Shown: positions 1 to 5,589 of the stretch, one piece after another
Layout: each line of letters begins with the position of its first letter
Numbering within the stretch: position 1 is the stretch's first letter
Assembly (NCBI GenBank): GCA_002712645.1
Contig: PAUH01000042.1
Location: 1 to 9,367 of the forward strand
Length of the DNA stretch: 9,367 nucleotides
Reading direction: 5' to 3'
DNA from: Methanobacteriota archaeon
GTDB taxonomy: Archaea > Thermoplasmatota > Poseidoniia > Poseidoniales > Thalassarchaeaceae
Position numbers and translations under genes: made by a program
Notes under the pieces: model-generated
The model's database searches: none
Told to the model about the DNA's origin: nothing
Seen by the model: only the letters and a program-made list of their open reading frames with translations

Positions 1-7
1 TTGCAAG

Positions 8-64
8 GGGTTATCCGATAACCCACTGTATTCCATATGCTAGTACAATGGGCTTTCAGTGGGT
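8..64. repeat. Overlapping inverted repeats at the left edge
   Basis: A perfect 7-bp hairpin lies at 8-24 (GGGTTAT, loop CCG, ATAACCC). A second perfect 8-bp inverted repeat pairs ACCCACTG (21-28) with CAGTGGGT (57-64). The two share bases 21-24 and so cannot form together. CAGTG at 57-61 can also pair with CACTG at 70-74, and AGTACA occurs twice as a direct repeat (42-47 and 66-71). This may be the terminator of a gene lying left of the window or a structured RNA; there is no T-run after the hairpins to favour termination. The bases between 75 and 130 hold only a 5-bp hairpin (ATGCG 82-86 with CGCAT 92-96). Confidence 0.4.
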
Positions 65-130
65 CAGTACACTGCCTACCCATGCGATACCCGCATCAAA
101 GGAAGCTTGTGCTCAAATCCTTACCTTTGG

Positions 131-139
131 TGTTATTAG
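131..139 (+). promoter_or_regulatory. TATA-like box, leaderless promoter of the 162-560 gene
   Basis: The AT-rich element TTATTA is centred near 135-136, about 26-27 nt before the ATG at 162. An archaeal TATA box sits about 26 nt before the transcription start, so this spacing places the first transcribed base at or beside the start codon, i.e. a leaderless mRNA. No Shine-Dalgarno motif precedes the ATG, which agrees. No clear purine-rich BRE is visible. Confidence 0.45.
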
Positions 140-161
140 AGATTGAGAGTTAGGGCTGTAC

Positions 162-560
162 ATGAATTGGAAGCACATCATCCTCTCTGGTGCGGCCACC
201 GGCGCAACACTCGCAATACTGATTCTTCTTGTGTTCATTCTCCCCGAACTTGATCCCGGTTCGTTGCCCGTCTTATGCGGCGGCTGGTTTTCATTGTCAG
301 TGCTTTCAGCATATTCGGTCAATCGACTATGGAAATTCGCCGAGTGGCCTGAAGTGAGCCTCAAAATCCTCATTCCTGTGGCGTTTTTTACATCGATTAT
401 TCCGTTGTTTGGACCTATCTTTGGAATGCCAAACTCTGAACTGATCACCTTGGCCAAAGTGGTTGCTATGGGGGCATTTGGGGGCTTTTTTTGGTCAATT
501 CCTTTCGCTGTCTGGTCTTCGTTTAGGGGTGGAAAAAACCCCTCAAGCAGTGATGAATGA
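162..560 (+). CDS. Four-helix integral membrane protein of unknown function
   Basis: This 132-residue hydrophobic protein has four predicted membrane segments at about residues 6-28, 35-56, 66-87 and 96-120. The basic stretches fall in the N-terminal tip (K4), the loop between helices 2 and 3 (R55, K58) and the C-terminal tail (R122, K125). By the positive-inside rule both ends are therefore cytoplasmic. The tail ends in a short Ser/acidic run. Helix 4 is glycine-rich (GAFGGFF). I recognise no family and see no catalytic motif. The ATG at 162 is supported by the TATA-like box at 131-139 and the lack of a Shine-Dalgarno. The gene converges on the SLOG gene with 23 nt between stops. A long frame also exists on the opposite strand here, but it is rich in Pro/Asn and is explained as an antisense shadow of this hydrophobic protein. 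Confidence 0.75.
   Translation: MNWKHIILSGAATGATLAILILLVFILPELDPGSLPVLCGGWFSLSVLSAYSVNRLWKFAEWPEVSLKILIPVAFFTSIIPLFGPIFGMPNSELITLAKVVAMGAFGGFFWSIPFAVWSSFRGGKNPSSSDE
525..543 (-). terminator. Possible terminator of the SLOG gene
   Basis: A 6-bp stem AGGGGT (525-530) / ACCCCT (538-543) encloses an A-rich loop. Read on the minus strand it carries an uninterrupted run of six T, 41 nt past the SLOG stop codon. Archaeal termination mainly needs a U-tract in the transcript, so this is a candidate 3' end for the leftward transcript, lying inside the 3' end of the opposing membrane-protein gene. It is the best T-run found near that stop, but it is short. Confidence 0.28.
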
Positions 561-583
561 GGCTTCACCCAACCGTTCCAGAA

Positions 584-1045
584 TCATGGCGGCAGTTGGA
601 CGCTGACAACCGGTACACCAACAGAATGAGCCGCTGTTTCCATGCGTTTTGTCCACACTGAATCAGGTCCGGGGAAAGCGAGCATGTGTGTCGCTCGTTC
701 GAGCATTCGATTGACGAGGTTAGCCTCCGCCTCTGGCCGACCACTGTCTGTGGGTGCGTTTGGCCGGGGAGCGGACCACGCTTCGGTAAACACCGCGAGA
801 GGGATGTTATTGTTATCAGCCCAACGTTCGGCCAGGTAATCGACACCACTCGCACCACCAAGGATGATCAAATCTGGGTATCCATTGTACTTGACCCAAT
901 CTTCAATGGCATTCTCGAGCCATGCATAATCATAGAATTTTGAATTTCCACATATGATGAGGTTTACAATTCGTCCATCGTTGTTGAGGTCACGGCCTGC
1001 AAGGCGGTCGAGGGCCTCGGCTCCTGTGTTAGGTGTCGGCGTCAT
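584..1045 (-). CDS. SLOG-fold protein, YspA/DUF2493-like
   Basis: The 153-residue product (from the ATG at 1045) matches the SLOG (SMF/DprA-LOG) Rossmann fold in its YspA/DUF2493 form. In this numbering a first beta strand NLIICGN lies at residues 28-34. Next comes DLIILGGASGVDYLAERWA (about 58-76), the family's nucleotide-binding GGAxGxD loop followed by its helix. Then IPLAVFTEAW (81-90), a RPEAEANLVNRM segment (about 103-114), the strand HMLAFPG (120-126), and a C-terminal VGVPVVSV (143-150). SLOG proteins are thought to bind or process nucleotide-derived ligands, and some act in stress or conflict systems; the ligand here is unknown. An in-frame ATG at 1093 would add 16 residues, but the TATA-like box at 1104-1113 predicts a transcript starting near 1083, past that ATG, so 1045 is preferred. 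About 25 non-conserved residues precede the fold. The gene stands alone and converges on the membrane-protein gene. Confidence 0.8.
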   Translation of the reverse strand: MTPTPNTGAEALDRLAGRDLNNDGRIVNLIICGNSKFYDYAWLENAIEDWVKYNGYPDLIILGGASGVDYLAERWADNNNIPLAVFTEAWSAPRPNAPTDSGRPEAEANLVNRMLERATHMLAFPGPDSVWTKRMETAAHSVGVPVVSVQLPP

Positions 1046-1085
1046 GGTTGGCCAACACGGTAGGTCATAATGAAACCTTCTACAT

Positions 1086-1099
1086 AATTTCATGAAATT
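1086..1099. promoter_or_regulatory. Perfect 14-bp palindrome, candidate operator
   Basis: AATTTCATGAAATT is its own reverse complement across all 14 bases. It lies between the TATA-like box at 1104-1113 and the preferred SLOG start at 1045, covering or adjoining the predicted transcription start near 1083. A dimeric repressor bound here would block that promoter. The regulator is unknown, and none is encoded in the window. A short perfect palindrome in AT-rich DNA can also arise by chance. Confidence 0.4.
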
Positions 1100-1103
1100 G
1101 TCA

Positions 1104-1113
1104 ATAAAATAAA
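1104..1113 (-). promoter_or_regulatory. TATA-like box of the SLOG gene
   Basis: On the minus strand this reads TTTATTTTAT, the strongest TATA-like element in the spacer. A transcription start 25-26 nt downstream would fall near 1083. That leaves a leader of about 37 nt before the ATG at 1045 and puts the ATG at 1093 upstream of the transcript. A weaker AT-rich run (1083-1096) could serve instead and would also favour the 1045 start. Confidence 0.4.
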
Positions 1114-1192
1114 CTTTTCACTCCATAATTCGGCATGAAAACGGGTTCTTTTTGACGGGAACAGTGCAGGAAATTAATCACAAAAATAGATC

Positions 1193-1200
1193 GATTTAGA
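1193..1200 (+). promoter_or_regulatory. Possible TATA-like box of accC
   Basis: The run GATTTAGA lies about 50 nt before the accC ATG, so the start of transcription would be near 1222, giving a leader of about 26 nt. That leader contains GGTG (1239-1242) five bases before the ATG, complementary to the CACC of the usual archaeal 16S 3' end. The box overlaps an imperfect palindrome, AAATAGATCGATTT (1184-1197, 12 of 14 bases symmetric). Nothing TATA-like sits at the leaderless distance. This is a tentative call. Confidence 0.25.
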
Positions 1201-1247
1201 CCTCGTTTGACCGTTGGCATCATAGAGTAATTGCTCTTGGTGCAACC

Positions 1248-2588
1248 ATGGCGTTCAAGCGAGTGCTGATTGCAAACCGTGGAGAAATCGCGTTACGAAT
1301 TCTCAGAACCCTTAGGGATATGGGGATCGAAGCGGCCATTATCCACGGCCGAGAAGACCGTCTCTCGCTCCCTGTTCGTCTTGCTGATGTAGCGTATGCG
1401 AACAATAAAGCGAATCCGCTTGACACCTATCTCGACATTGAATCCGTCATTACTGCTGCGAAGGAAATGGGCTGTGACGCTGTTCACCCAGGGTATGGGT
1501 TCCTTGCAGAAAATGCAAAGTTCGTTCAACGCCTTCAAGAAGAAGGCATCACGTTCATTGGCCCTTCAGCCGATGTGATCACCTTGCTGGGTGACAAAAT
1601 TGAGGCACGTGCAGCGATGGAAGCCGCTGGACTGCCAACAGCCAAAGGCTCATCTGAACCGATTTCTGATGCTGATGTTGCTTCAACATTGGCGGATGAA
1701 ATTGGATACCCTGTGATCATCAAGGCCGCTGCAGGAGGTGGCGGAATTGGTATGCAAATCGTGGAACAAGCTTCAGAATTTGAGAGTGCCCTCAAGCTTT
1801 GTCAATCCCGTGCTAAATCTGCGTTTGGTGATGAGCGGGTGTTTGTAGAGAAGTACATCCAAGGCGCTCAGCATGTCGAATTTCAGGTGCTCGGTGATGG
1901 AAAGAAGGCCATCCACTTCGGAGAGCGTTTCTGTTCCATTCAACGCCGCCACCAGAAACTTGTCGAAGAAGGCCCATGGCTTGATGATGCCAAGCGAAAG
2001 GAAATTGGAGACTTGGTATGCCGTGGTGCAGAATCGGTTGGCTACAAAGGATTGGCCACATTCGAATTCCTGCGGGATGCCAATGGCGACTTCTACTTCC
2101 TCGAAGTCAATCCTCGCGTACAGGTTGAACATACGGTGACTGAATTGATCACTGGATACAACTTGGTTGAACTCGGTATTCGAGTGGCGCAAGGTGAAGA
2201 TCTGCCTTTGGCACAAGAGGACATTGCATGGAACGGTCATGCGATTCAATGCCGGCTCAATGCTGAAGATCCACGCAAATTCATCCCAAGCCCCGGCCGA
2301 CTCTGGGAATGTCATTTCCCGTCCGGATACGGTATCAGGGTTGACACTCACGCTCATCCTGGCTACGATATGCCTGGCTGCTTTGACTCATTGTTAGCCA
2401 AACTATTGGTCTGGGGCAGGGACCGCGAAGACGCTGTACGCAGAATGCGAACCGCCCTCGATGAGACGATGATCACAGGTGTTGAACACCTCATTCCTTT
2501 GCATCGCAGAATCATGGATGAGCAAGATTTCCTCGACCGAAACATCACCATTCAATACATCGACATGCATGAAGAATTGCTTGGCTGA
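1248..2588 (+). CDS. accC: Biotin carboxylase subunit of acetyl/propionyl-CoA carboxylase
   Basis: This protein carboxylates biotin on its carrier protein using ATP and bicarbonate. It is the first half-reaction of acetyl-CoA or propionyl-CoA carboxylase, in the cytoplasm. At 446 residues it matches the stand-alone subunit (E. coli AccC has 449) and lacks fused carrier or carboxyltransferase domains. The N-terminal domain opens with RVLIANRGEIALRI (5-18) and holds HPGYGFLAEN (80-89). The ATP-grasp domain shows K117, K159, the glycine loop GGGGIGM (163-169), EK at 201-202, H209 and the Q232/H235/K237 cluster in SIQRRHQK. It also has E273, E286, N288, R290 and E294 in EVNPRVQVEH, and R336 in CRLNAEDP. 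All align with the known E. coli active-site positions, so the enzyme should be active. The glycine loop has Ile167 where E. coli has Arg. A GGTG motif lies five bases before the ATG. The carrier, carboxyltransferase and biotin ligase genes are not nearby, so which acyl-CoA is used cannot be told. Confidence 0.96.
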   Translation: MAFKRVLIANRGEIALRILRTLRDMGIEAAIIHGREDRLSLPVRLADVAYANNKANPLDTYLDIESVITAAKEMGCDAVHPGYGFLAENAKFVQRLQEEGITFIGPSADVITLLGDKIEARAAMEAAGLPTAKGSSEPISDADVASTLADEIGYPVIIKAAAGGGGIGMQIVEQASEFESALKLCQSRAKSAFGDERVFVEKYIQGAQHVEFQVLGDGKKAIHFGERFCSIQRRHQKLVEEGPWLDDAKRKEIGDLVCRGAESVGYKGLATFEFLRDANGDFYFLEVNPRVQVEHTVTELITGYNLVELGIRVAQGEDLPLAQEDIAWNGHAIQCRLNAEDPRKFIPSPGRLWECHFPSGYGIRVDTHAHPGYDMPGCFDSLLAKLLVWGRDREDAVRRMRTALDETMITGVEHLIPLHRRIMDEQDFLDRNITIQYIDMHEELLG

Positions 2589-2677
2589 AAGGATCTCAAC
2601 ATTCACAGAACAGGGCCAAGACCTTGTGGTATTGATTGAGGTGTCATGTTGAAGTAGCCCCCCCATTTGGTCGTCGC

Positions 2678-3598
2678 ATGGACGTCCTGATCGTCGGTAG
2701 CATCGCATATGATTCAGTCTCCTCTCCTGCTGGCGCAGTGACGCATGCTCTTGGTGGCTCGGCAACGTATGGAGGCTTAGCGAGCTCATTTCACACGAAT
2801 AGGCTTGGTCTTGGAACCGTTGGTCTTGTTGGTGTGGTTGGTAGCGATTTTACAGATGAAGACCGTGCTGTTTTGACAAGCAATGGAGCCGATGCATCAG
2901 GAATTGAAACCGCAGAAGGCGAAACCTTCCGTTGGGAAGGTGCTTACCACGGGGCTATGGCTGAAGCCGAAACTAAAGCCACCCATCTCAACGTCTTCGA
3001 ACACTTTCAACCGAACGTACCAGAGCACGCTCAAGAACCAAAAGTCACCCTGTGCGCCAACCTTCATCCAGCTCTTCAAGCCAGTGTGCTCGACCAAACA
3101 AAGGCGAGCCGGTTGACCATGCTTGACTCGATGAATTTGTGGATTACGATTGCCCGAGAGGAACTACTTGAGGTCATGAAGCGTGTCGATCTTTTGATCA
3201 TCAACGATGGCGAAGTTCGAATGCTTGCCGAGGATGAAAACTTGGTTCGTGCTGCTCAAGCCGTCAAAACGATGGCGAAAGTCGCCACCCTCGTTGTCAA
3301 GCGAGGCGAACACGGCGTTCTTGCTTTCCATGGCGATGAAATCATCGCTTTGCCAGCATTTCCAACATCCAATGTATGCGATCCCACGGGTTGTGGTGAC
3401 ACCTTTGCAGGCACCCTTGCAGCCTACCTCGCCCTTGGCGAAGGTCCGATAGAACGGGATGAATTGAGGGCTGCTCTCGTTGCTTCGACCGTTTCAGCAA
3501 GTTTCACCCTCGAATCATTTGGTGTGGCAGCTCTTCAAACGATGAGCGAAGAAGCGTTCGATGCACGAATTGATGAATTCGAATCGATTCTTCGATGA
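2678..3598 (+). CDS. PfkB-family sugar/nucleoside kinase
   Basis: This 306-residue ribokinase-fold enzyme transfers the ATP gamma-phosphate to a hydroxyl of a small sugar-like or nucleoside substrate. The start MDVLIVGSIAYDSV is the first strand of the fold. GGSATYGG (26-33) is the N-terminal signature with its double glycine. NVFEHFQPNVPE (105-116) and LDSMNLWI (149-156) resemble a subfamily I recall from bacteria as PfkB proteins of unknown substrate. NDGEVRML (176-183) and VKRGEHGVLAF (207-217) line the nucleotide site. The C-terminal signature DPTGCGDTFAG (235-245) supplies the anion hole and the catalytic base D241. A TTG codon at 2636 would add 14 residues, but they precede the conserved first strand and look non-coding, so the ATG at 2678 is chosen. 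The gene lies 89 nt after accC on the same strand and may be co-transcribed; no promoter stands out in the gap. Its stop abuts that of the next gene. Confidence 0.88.
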   Translation: MDVLIVGSIAYDSVSSPAGAVTHALGGSATYGGLASSFHTNRLGLGTVGLVGVVGSDFTDEDRAVLTSNGADASGIETAEGETFRWEGAYHGAMAEAETKATHLNVFEHFQPNVPEHAQEPKVTLCANLHPALQASVLDQTKASRLTMLDSMNLWITIAREELLEVMKRVDLLIINDGEVRMLAEDENLVRAAQAVKTMAKVATLVVKRGEHGVLAFHGDEIIALPAFPTSNVCDPTGCGDTFAGTLAAYLALGEGPIERDELRAALVASTVSASFTLESFGVAALQTMSEEAFDARIDEFESILR

Positions 3599-5251
3599 TT
3601 ACAAGTCCATCTTCGAAAGACCACTGGCGCCACTGTTTTCTCCAGAGGTCGTCACTTCAGTCAACTCACTGAATGACAATTCATCAAGATCAACTGCAGG
3701 TGCTTGTTGTTCGATTTCCTGCTCCAATTGTTCAACGATAGAATGCCTTCGACTGACATGCTGGGTCAAACGAGCAACCTCCTCCTTTGGAAGCACACCG
3801 CCATGCTGCTGAGAGAGGTTGATTACGCTGTCTTCCATTTCTTGTAAGTGGGTCTTTGAGGAACGATCTCGAAGCTCTCGTCCCGTATCAGACGCCTGCC
3901 CACCGTTGGGTTCATTGTCCGGTCTTGATCCAGTCAAGAGTTGCCCTGCAAGGGTTGCACTTTCTGTGATGTTGTTGAGGATAGTACGCATTCTGGAGCC
4001 TGTCTGGCTGGTCGTACGGTGGATTTTGTATCTTCCAGTGCTCAAGCCTGATGGTTTTGTTTTGACCGTAAATTGACTGTTCTTCGTTCGAGGAGGGGCT
4101 GGTTCCTCGGGAACGATTTCCACATCCAATGGCTCTTCTTTGACCCGCGCTGAATCGATCACAGAACCTGCTTCCGGTTCAGAAAACAAGTTCAAATCGG
4201 TTGCGAACATATCGAATTCATCAATCATTGTTGGTGCTTCAACAGAGGTTGGAACATGGGCGCCCTCCGGGCCAACAAAACTTGGCAAGAATTCCTGTGG
4301 CGATTGGGTTGTATGTCCGACTTGGTGTTGTTGTGGAAGGTGCTGGTTTGAATCTGCTATGAGCCCGTATGAGCGCTCGACCGGTCGAGGGGTGTGGACT
4401 GGATACGGGTGGGCTGGATGGTGTACATGCTCGACTGAGGCAGGTTGAATGGCGTGCCCCATTTGGTTGGTTCTTCTCTCTCTTGCGTTGTCCCGGCCTC
4501 GCTGAATGAGACCGTGTTCATGGGTTTGGAAGTGAGGTGCGGCTTCGGGTTCACCAAACATCCAGCCTTCGGTTTCTGGCTCACCAAAGTCGAGATCTAA
4601 CGGCTCGGTAGAGCCGTGGAATTGGAGGGGCTCAGCGGATTCAGGTACCAATTCAGGGTCGCCATGCTGGCTGAGCAGTGTCGCGATGGCGAGCGGCGCT
4701 TCGAGGTGAACTGGCTCAGCAGGAACGAAGTCGTTGATCTGAGAACGTGGGTAGTCCACATCTCGTTGCAACTCATCTAAACCAAGACGGGCTTGAGTCA
4801 TCGTTTGTCCTTTTGTGAGTCTTCTGTGCAGTTCGCCCAGCCTCATCAGGCGAGCATCGTTGCCTGTCAGCATGTACCAATCGTGGGTTTGAGTTTCGAT
4901 GGTCAATGTCGGACGGCTGAGGCCAAAATGAGCCACCATCAACGAGAGGCCAACACCAAATGTCAGCAGTTGTGGCGTTGTTCCAAACACCATACCCCGT
5001 GAGGCAACCCAAAGCAACAAAGCTCCAAAAAATGCATAACCGAAGGGAAGCAATGGCTTGTTGGTATGATCCATTTTCATGACCCAATCATTGTTGATTT
5101 CAACGCAATGGCCCGATTTTTGTTCTATGGATAGCTTGCGCTCAGACAGTGTAATTCGAACTTTTCCGGGTGTTCCACTCAAGTGCAGCCGATCGAAGAC
5201 TTCGATGTCTTCTGCACTGTGTGGACCCTCTTGTTGTCCAGTAACGCGCAT
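3599..5251 (-). CDS. Two-helix membrane protein with PH-like N-terminus and long disordered tail
   Basis: The 550-residue product begins with a compact segment (about 15-62) rich in alternating hydrophobic residues (KVRITLSERKLSIEQ). It is followed by two membrane helices at about 67-84 and 93-110, then a second short beta-like stretch (TLTIETQTHDWYMLTG, about 115-130). That arrangement resembles bacterial/archaeal PH-like membrane proteins; this is an impression, not a firm match. From about 170 to 480 the chain is low-complexity: acidic with repeated FGEPE motifs (DFGEPETEGWMFGEPEAAP), then His/Pro-rich, then basic Ser/Thr-rich. Residues about 487-516 (EEVARLTQHVSRRHSIVEQL and onward) form a likely coiled coil. 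With so short a hairpin between the helices, both large parts probably face the cytoplasm, suggesting a scaffold role (inference). The ATG at 5251 is preferred over an upstream TTG at 5263. Function unknown. Confidence 0.8.
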   Translation of the reverse strand: MRVTGQQEGPHSAEDIEVFDRLHLSGTPGKVRITLSERKLSIEQKSGHCVEINNDWVMKMDHTNKPLLPFGYAFFGALLLWVASRGMVFGTTPQLLTFGVGLSLMVAHFGLSRPTLTIETQTHDWYMLTGNDARLMRLGELHRRLTKGQTMTQARLGLDELQRDVDYPRSQINDFVPAEPVHLEAPLAIATLLSQHGDPELVPESAEPLQFHGSTEPLDLDFGEPETEGWMFGEPEAAPHFQTHEHGLIQRGRDNARERRTNQMGHAIQPASVEHVHHPAHPYPVHTPRPVERSYGLIADSNQHLPQQHQVGHTTQSPQEFLPSFVGPEGAHVPTSVEAPTMIDEFDMFATDLNLFSEPEAGSVIDSARVKEEPLDVEIVPEEPAPPRTKNSQFTVKTKPSGLSTGRYKIHRTTSQTGSRMRTILNNITESATLAGQLLTGSRPDNEPNGGQASDTGRELRDRSSKTHLQEMEDSVINLSQQHGGVLPKEEVARLTQHVSRRHSIVEQLEQEIEQQAPAVDLDELSFSELTEVTTSGENSGASGLSKMDL

Positions 5252-5278
5252 CCCGTCGCGCAAAGGGCGTCATGTGGG

Positions 5279-5286
5279 TTATCAAA
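5279..5286 (-). promoter_or_regulatory. Possible TATA-like box of the PH-like membrane gene
   Basis: On the minus strand this reads TTTGATAA, centred about 31 nt before the ATG at 5251. That is near the distance expected for a leaderless or very short-leader archaeal mRNA. The match to a TATA box is only fair. The rest of the divergent spacer (5287-5386) shows nothing recognisable. Confidence 0.25.
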
Positions 5287-5387
5287 CCACCGACGCTTCA
5301 AGGGTTTTCAGTCGTCAAAATCGGACTCCTTTTCCCGCGCCGAGACACCCCTTTCATCAATCTCAAAAGAGCAGAGAAACAGCGGAT

Positions 5388-5397
5388 GTTTTATTGC
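5388..5397 (+). promoter_or_regulatory. TATA-like box, leaderless promoter of the 54-residue gene
   Basis: TTTTATTG (5389-5396) is centred about 27 nt before the ATG at 5420. This repeats the spacing seen before the 162-560 gene. There is no Shine-Dalgarno before the ATG. The box therefore supports both the choice of start and the reality of this very short gene. Confidence 0.45.
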
Positions 5398-5419
5398 ACA
5401 TCGCTCTTCATTGGTAAGC

Positions 5420-5584
5420 ATGATTGAGTTGCTTGGCAACCCCGAAATCGTCGAAGATGCACTCGAAGCCGTTGGCAATAAAACAGAAGAGTGGACCGAC
5501 CGTTGGTGGTGGAAACCACTTCGTTTCCTGACCTATGTCCTACCATTTGCCGCTGTCGGCGTGTATTACTATTGGTTCCTTTGA
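5420..5584 (+). CDS. Small (54-residue) C-terminally anchored membrane protein
   Basis: The frame stays open upstream to at least 5183, but that part lies antisense to the neighbouring gene. The ATG at 5420 gives a sensible short protein with its own TATA-like box 27 nt before. Residues 1-27 are acidic and amphipathic (IVEDALEAVGNKTEEW). A tryptophan cluster (WWWKP, 29-33) marks the membrane interface, and one hydrophobic helix (34-54, ending VYYYWFL) runs to the last residue. A single C-terminal helix with no tail is the layout of a tail-anchored protein with a cytoplasmic N-terminus. No enzymatic motif is present and I recognise no family. It converges on the pseudo-GTPase gene with a 5-nt gap. 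It might be an accessory subunit of a membrane complex (inference). Confidence 0.6.
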   Translation: MIELLGNPEIVEDALEAVGNKTEEWTDRWWWKPLRFLTYVLPFAAVGVYYYWFL

Positions 5585-5589
5585 ATCAA

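Noticed and set aside
113..568. Long minus-strand frame opposite the first membrane protein
   Set aside because: Its translation is Pro/Asn/Ser-rich without domain signals, whereas the plus strand encodes four clean membrane helices preceded by a well-spaced TATA box.
918..941. DLNNDGRI in the SLOG protein as an EF-hand or dockerin calcium loop
   Set aside because: Positions 1, 3, 5, 6 and 8 fit, but the twelfth residue is Ile rather than Glu/Asp, and the segment runs straight into the first Rossmann strand.
1773..2357. 194-codon minus-strand frame inside accC
   Set aside because: It is antisense to conserved AccC active-site sequence and has no recognisable domain.
2638..2657. GAGGTG followed by a tiny ATG-TTG-AAG-TAG frame before the PfkB gene, suggesting a leader cistron
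   Set aside because: The spacing between the motif and ATG is only two bases and the frame is three codons; chance is likely and no regulatory logic is visible.
2636..2677. TTG start extending the PfkB kinase by 14 residues
   Set aside because: The family begins directly at the MDVLIVGS strand, and the extension (including a seven-C run) shows no coding character.
5183..5419. N-terminal extension of the 54-residue protein to 133 residues
   Set aside because: It would overlap the start of the opposite-strand membrane protein, its composition is unlike a protein domain, and the TATA box at 5388-5397 places the transcript start near 5420.
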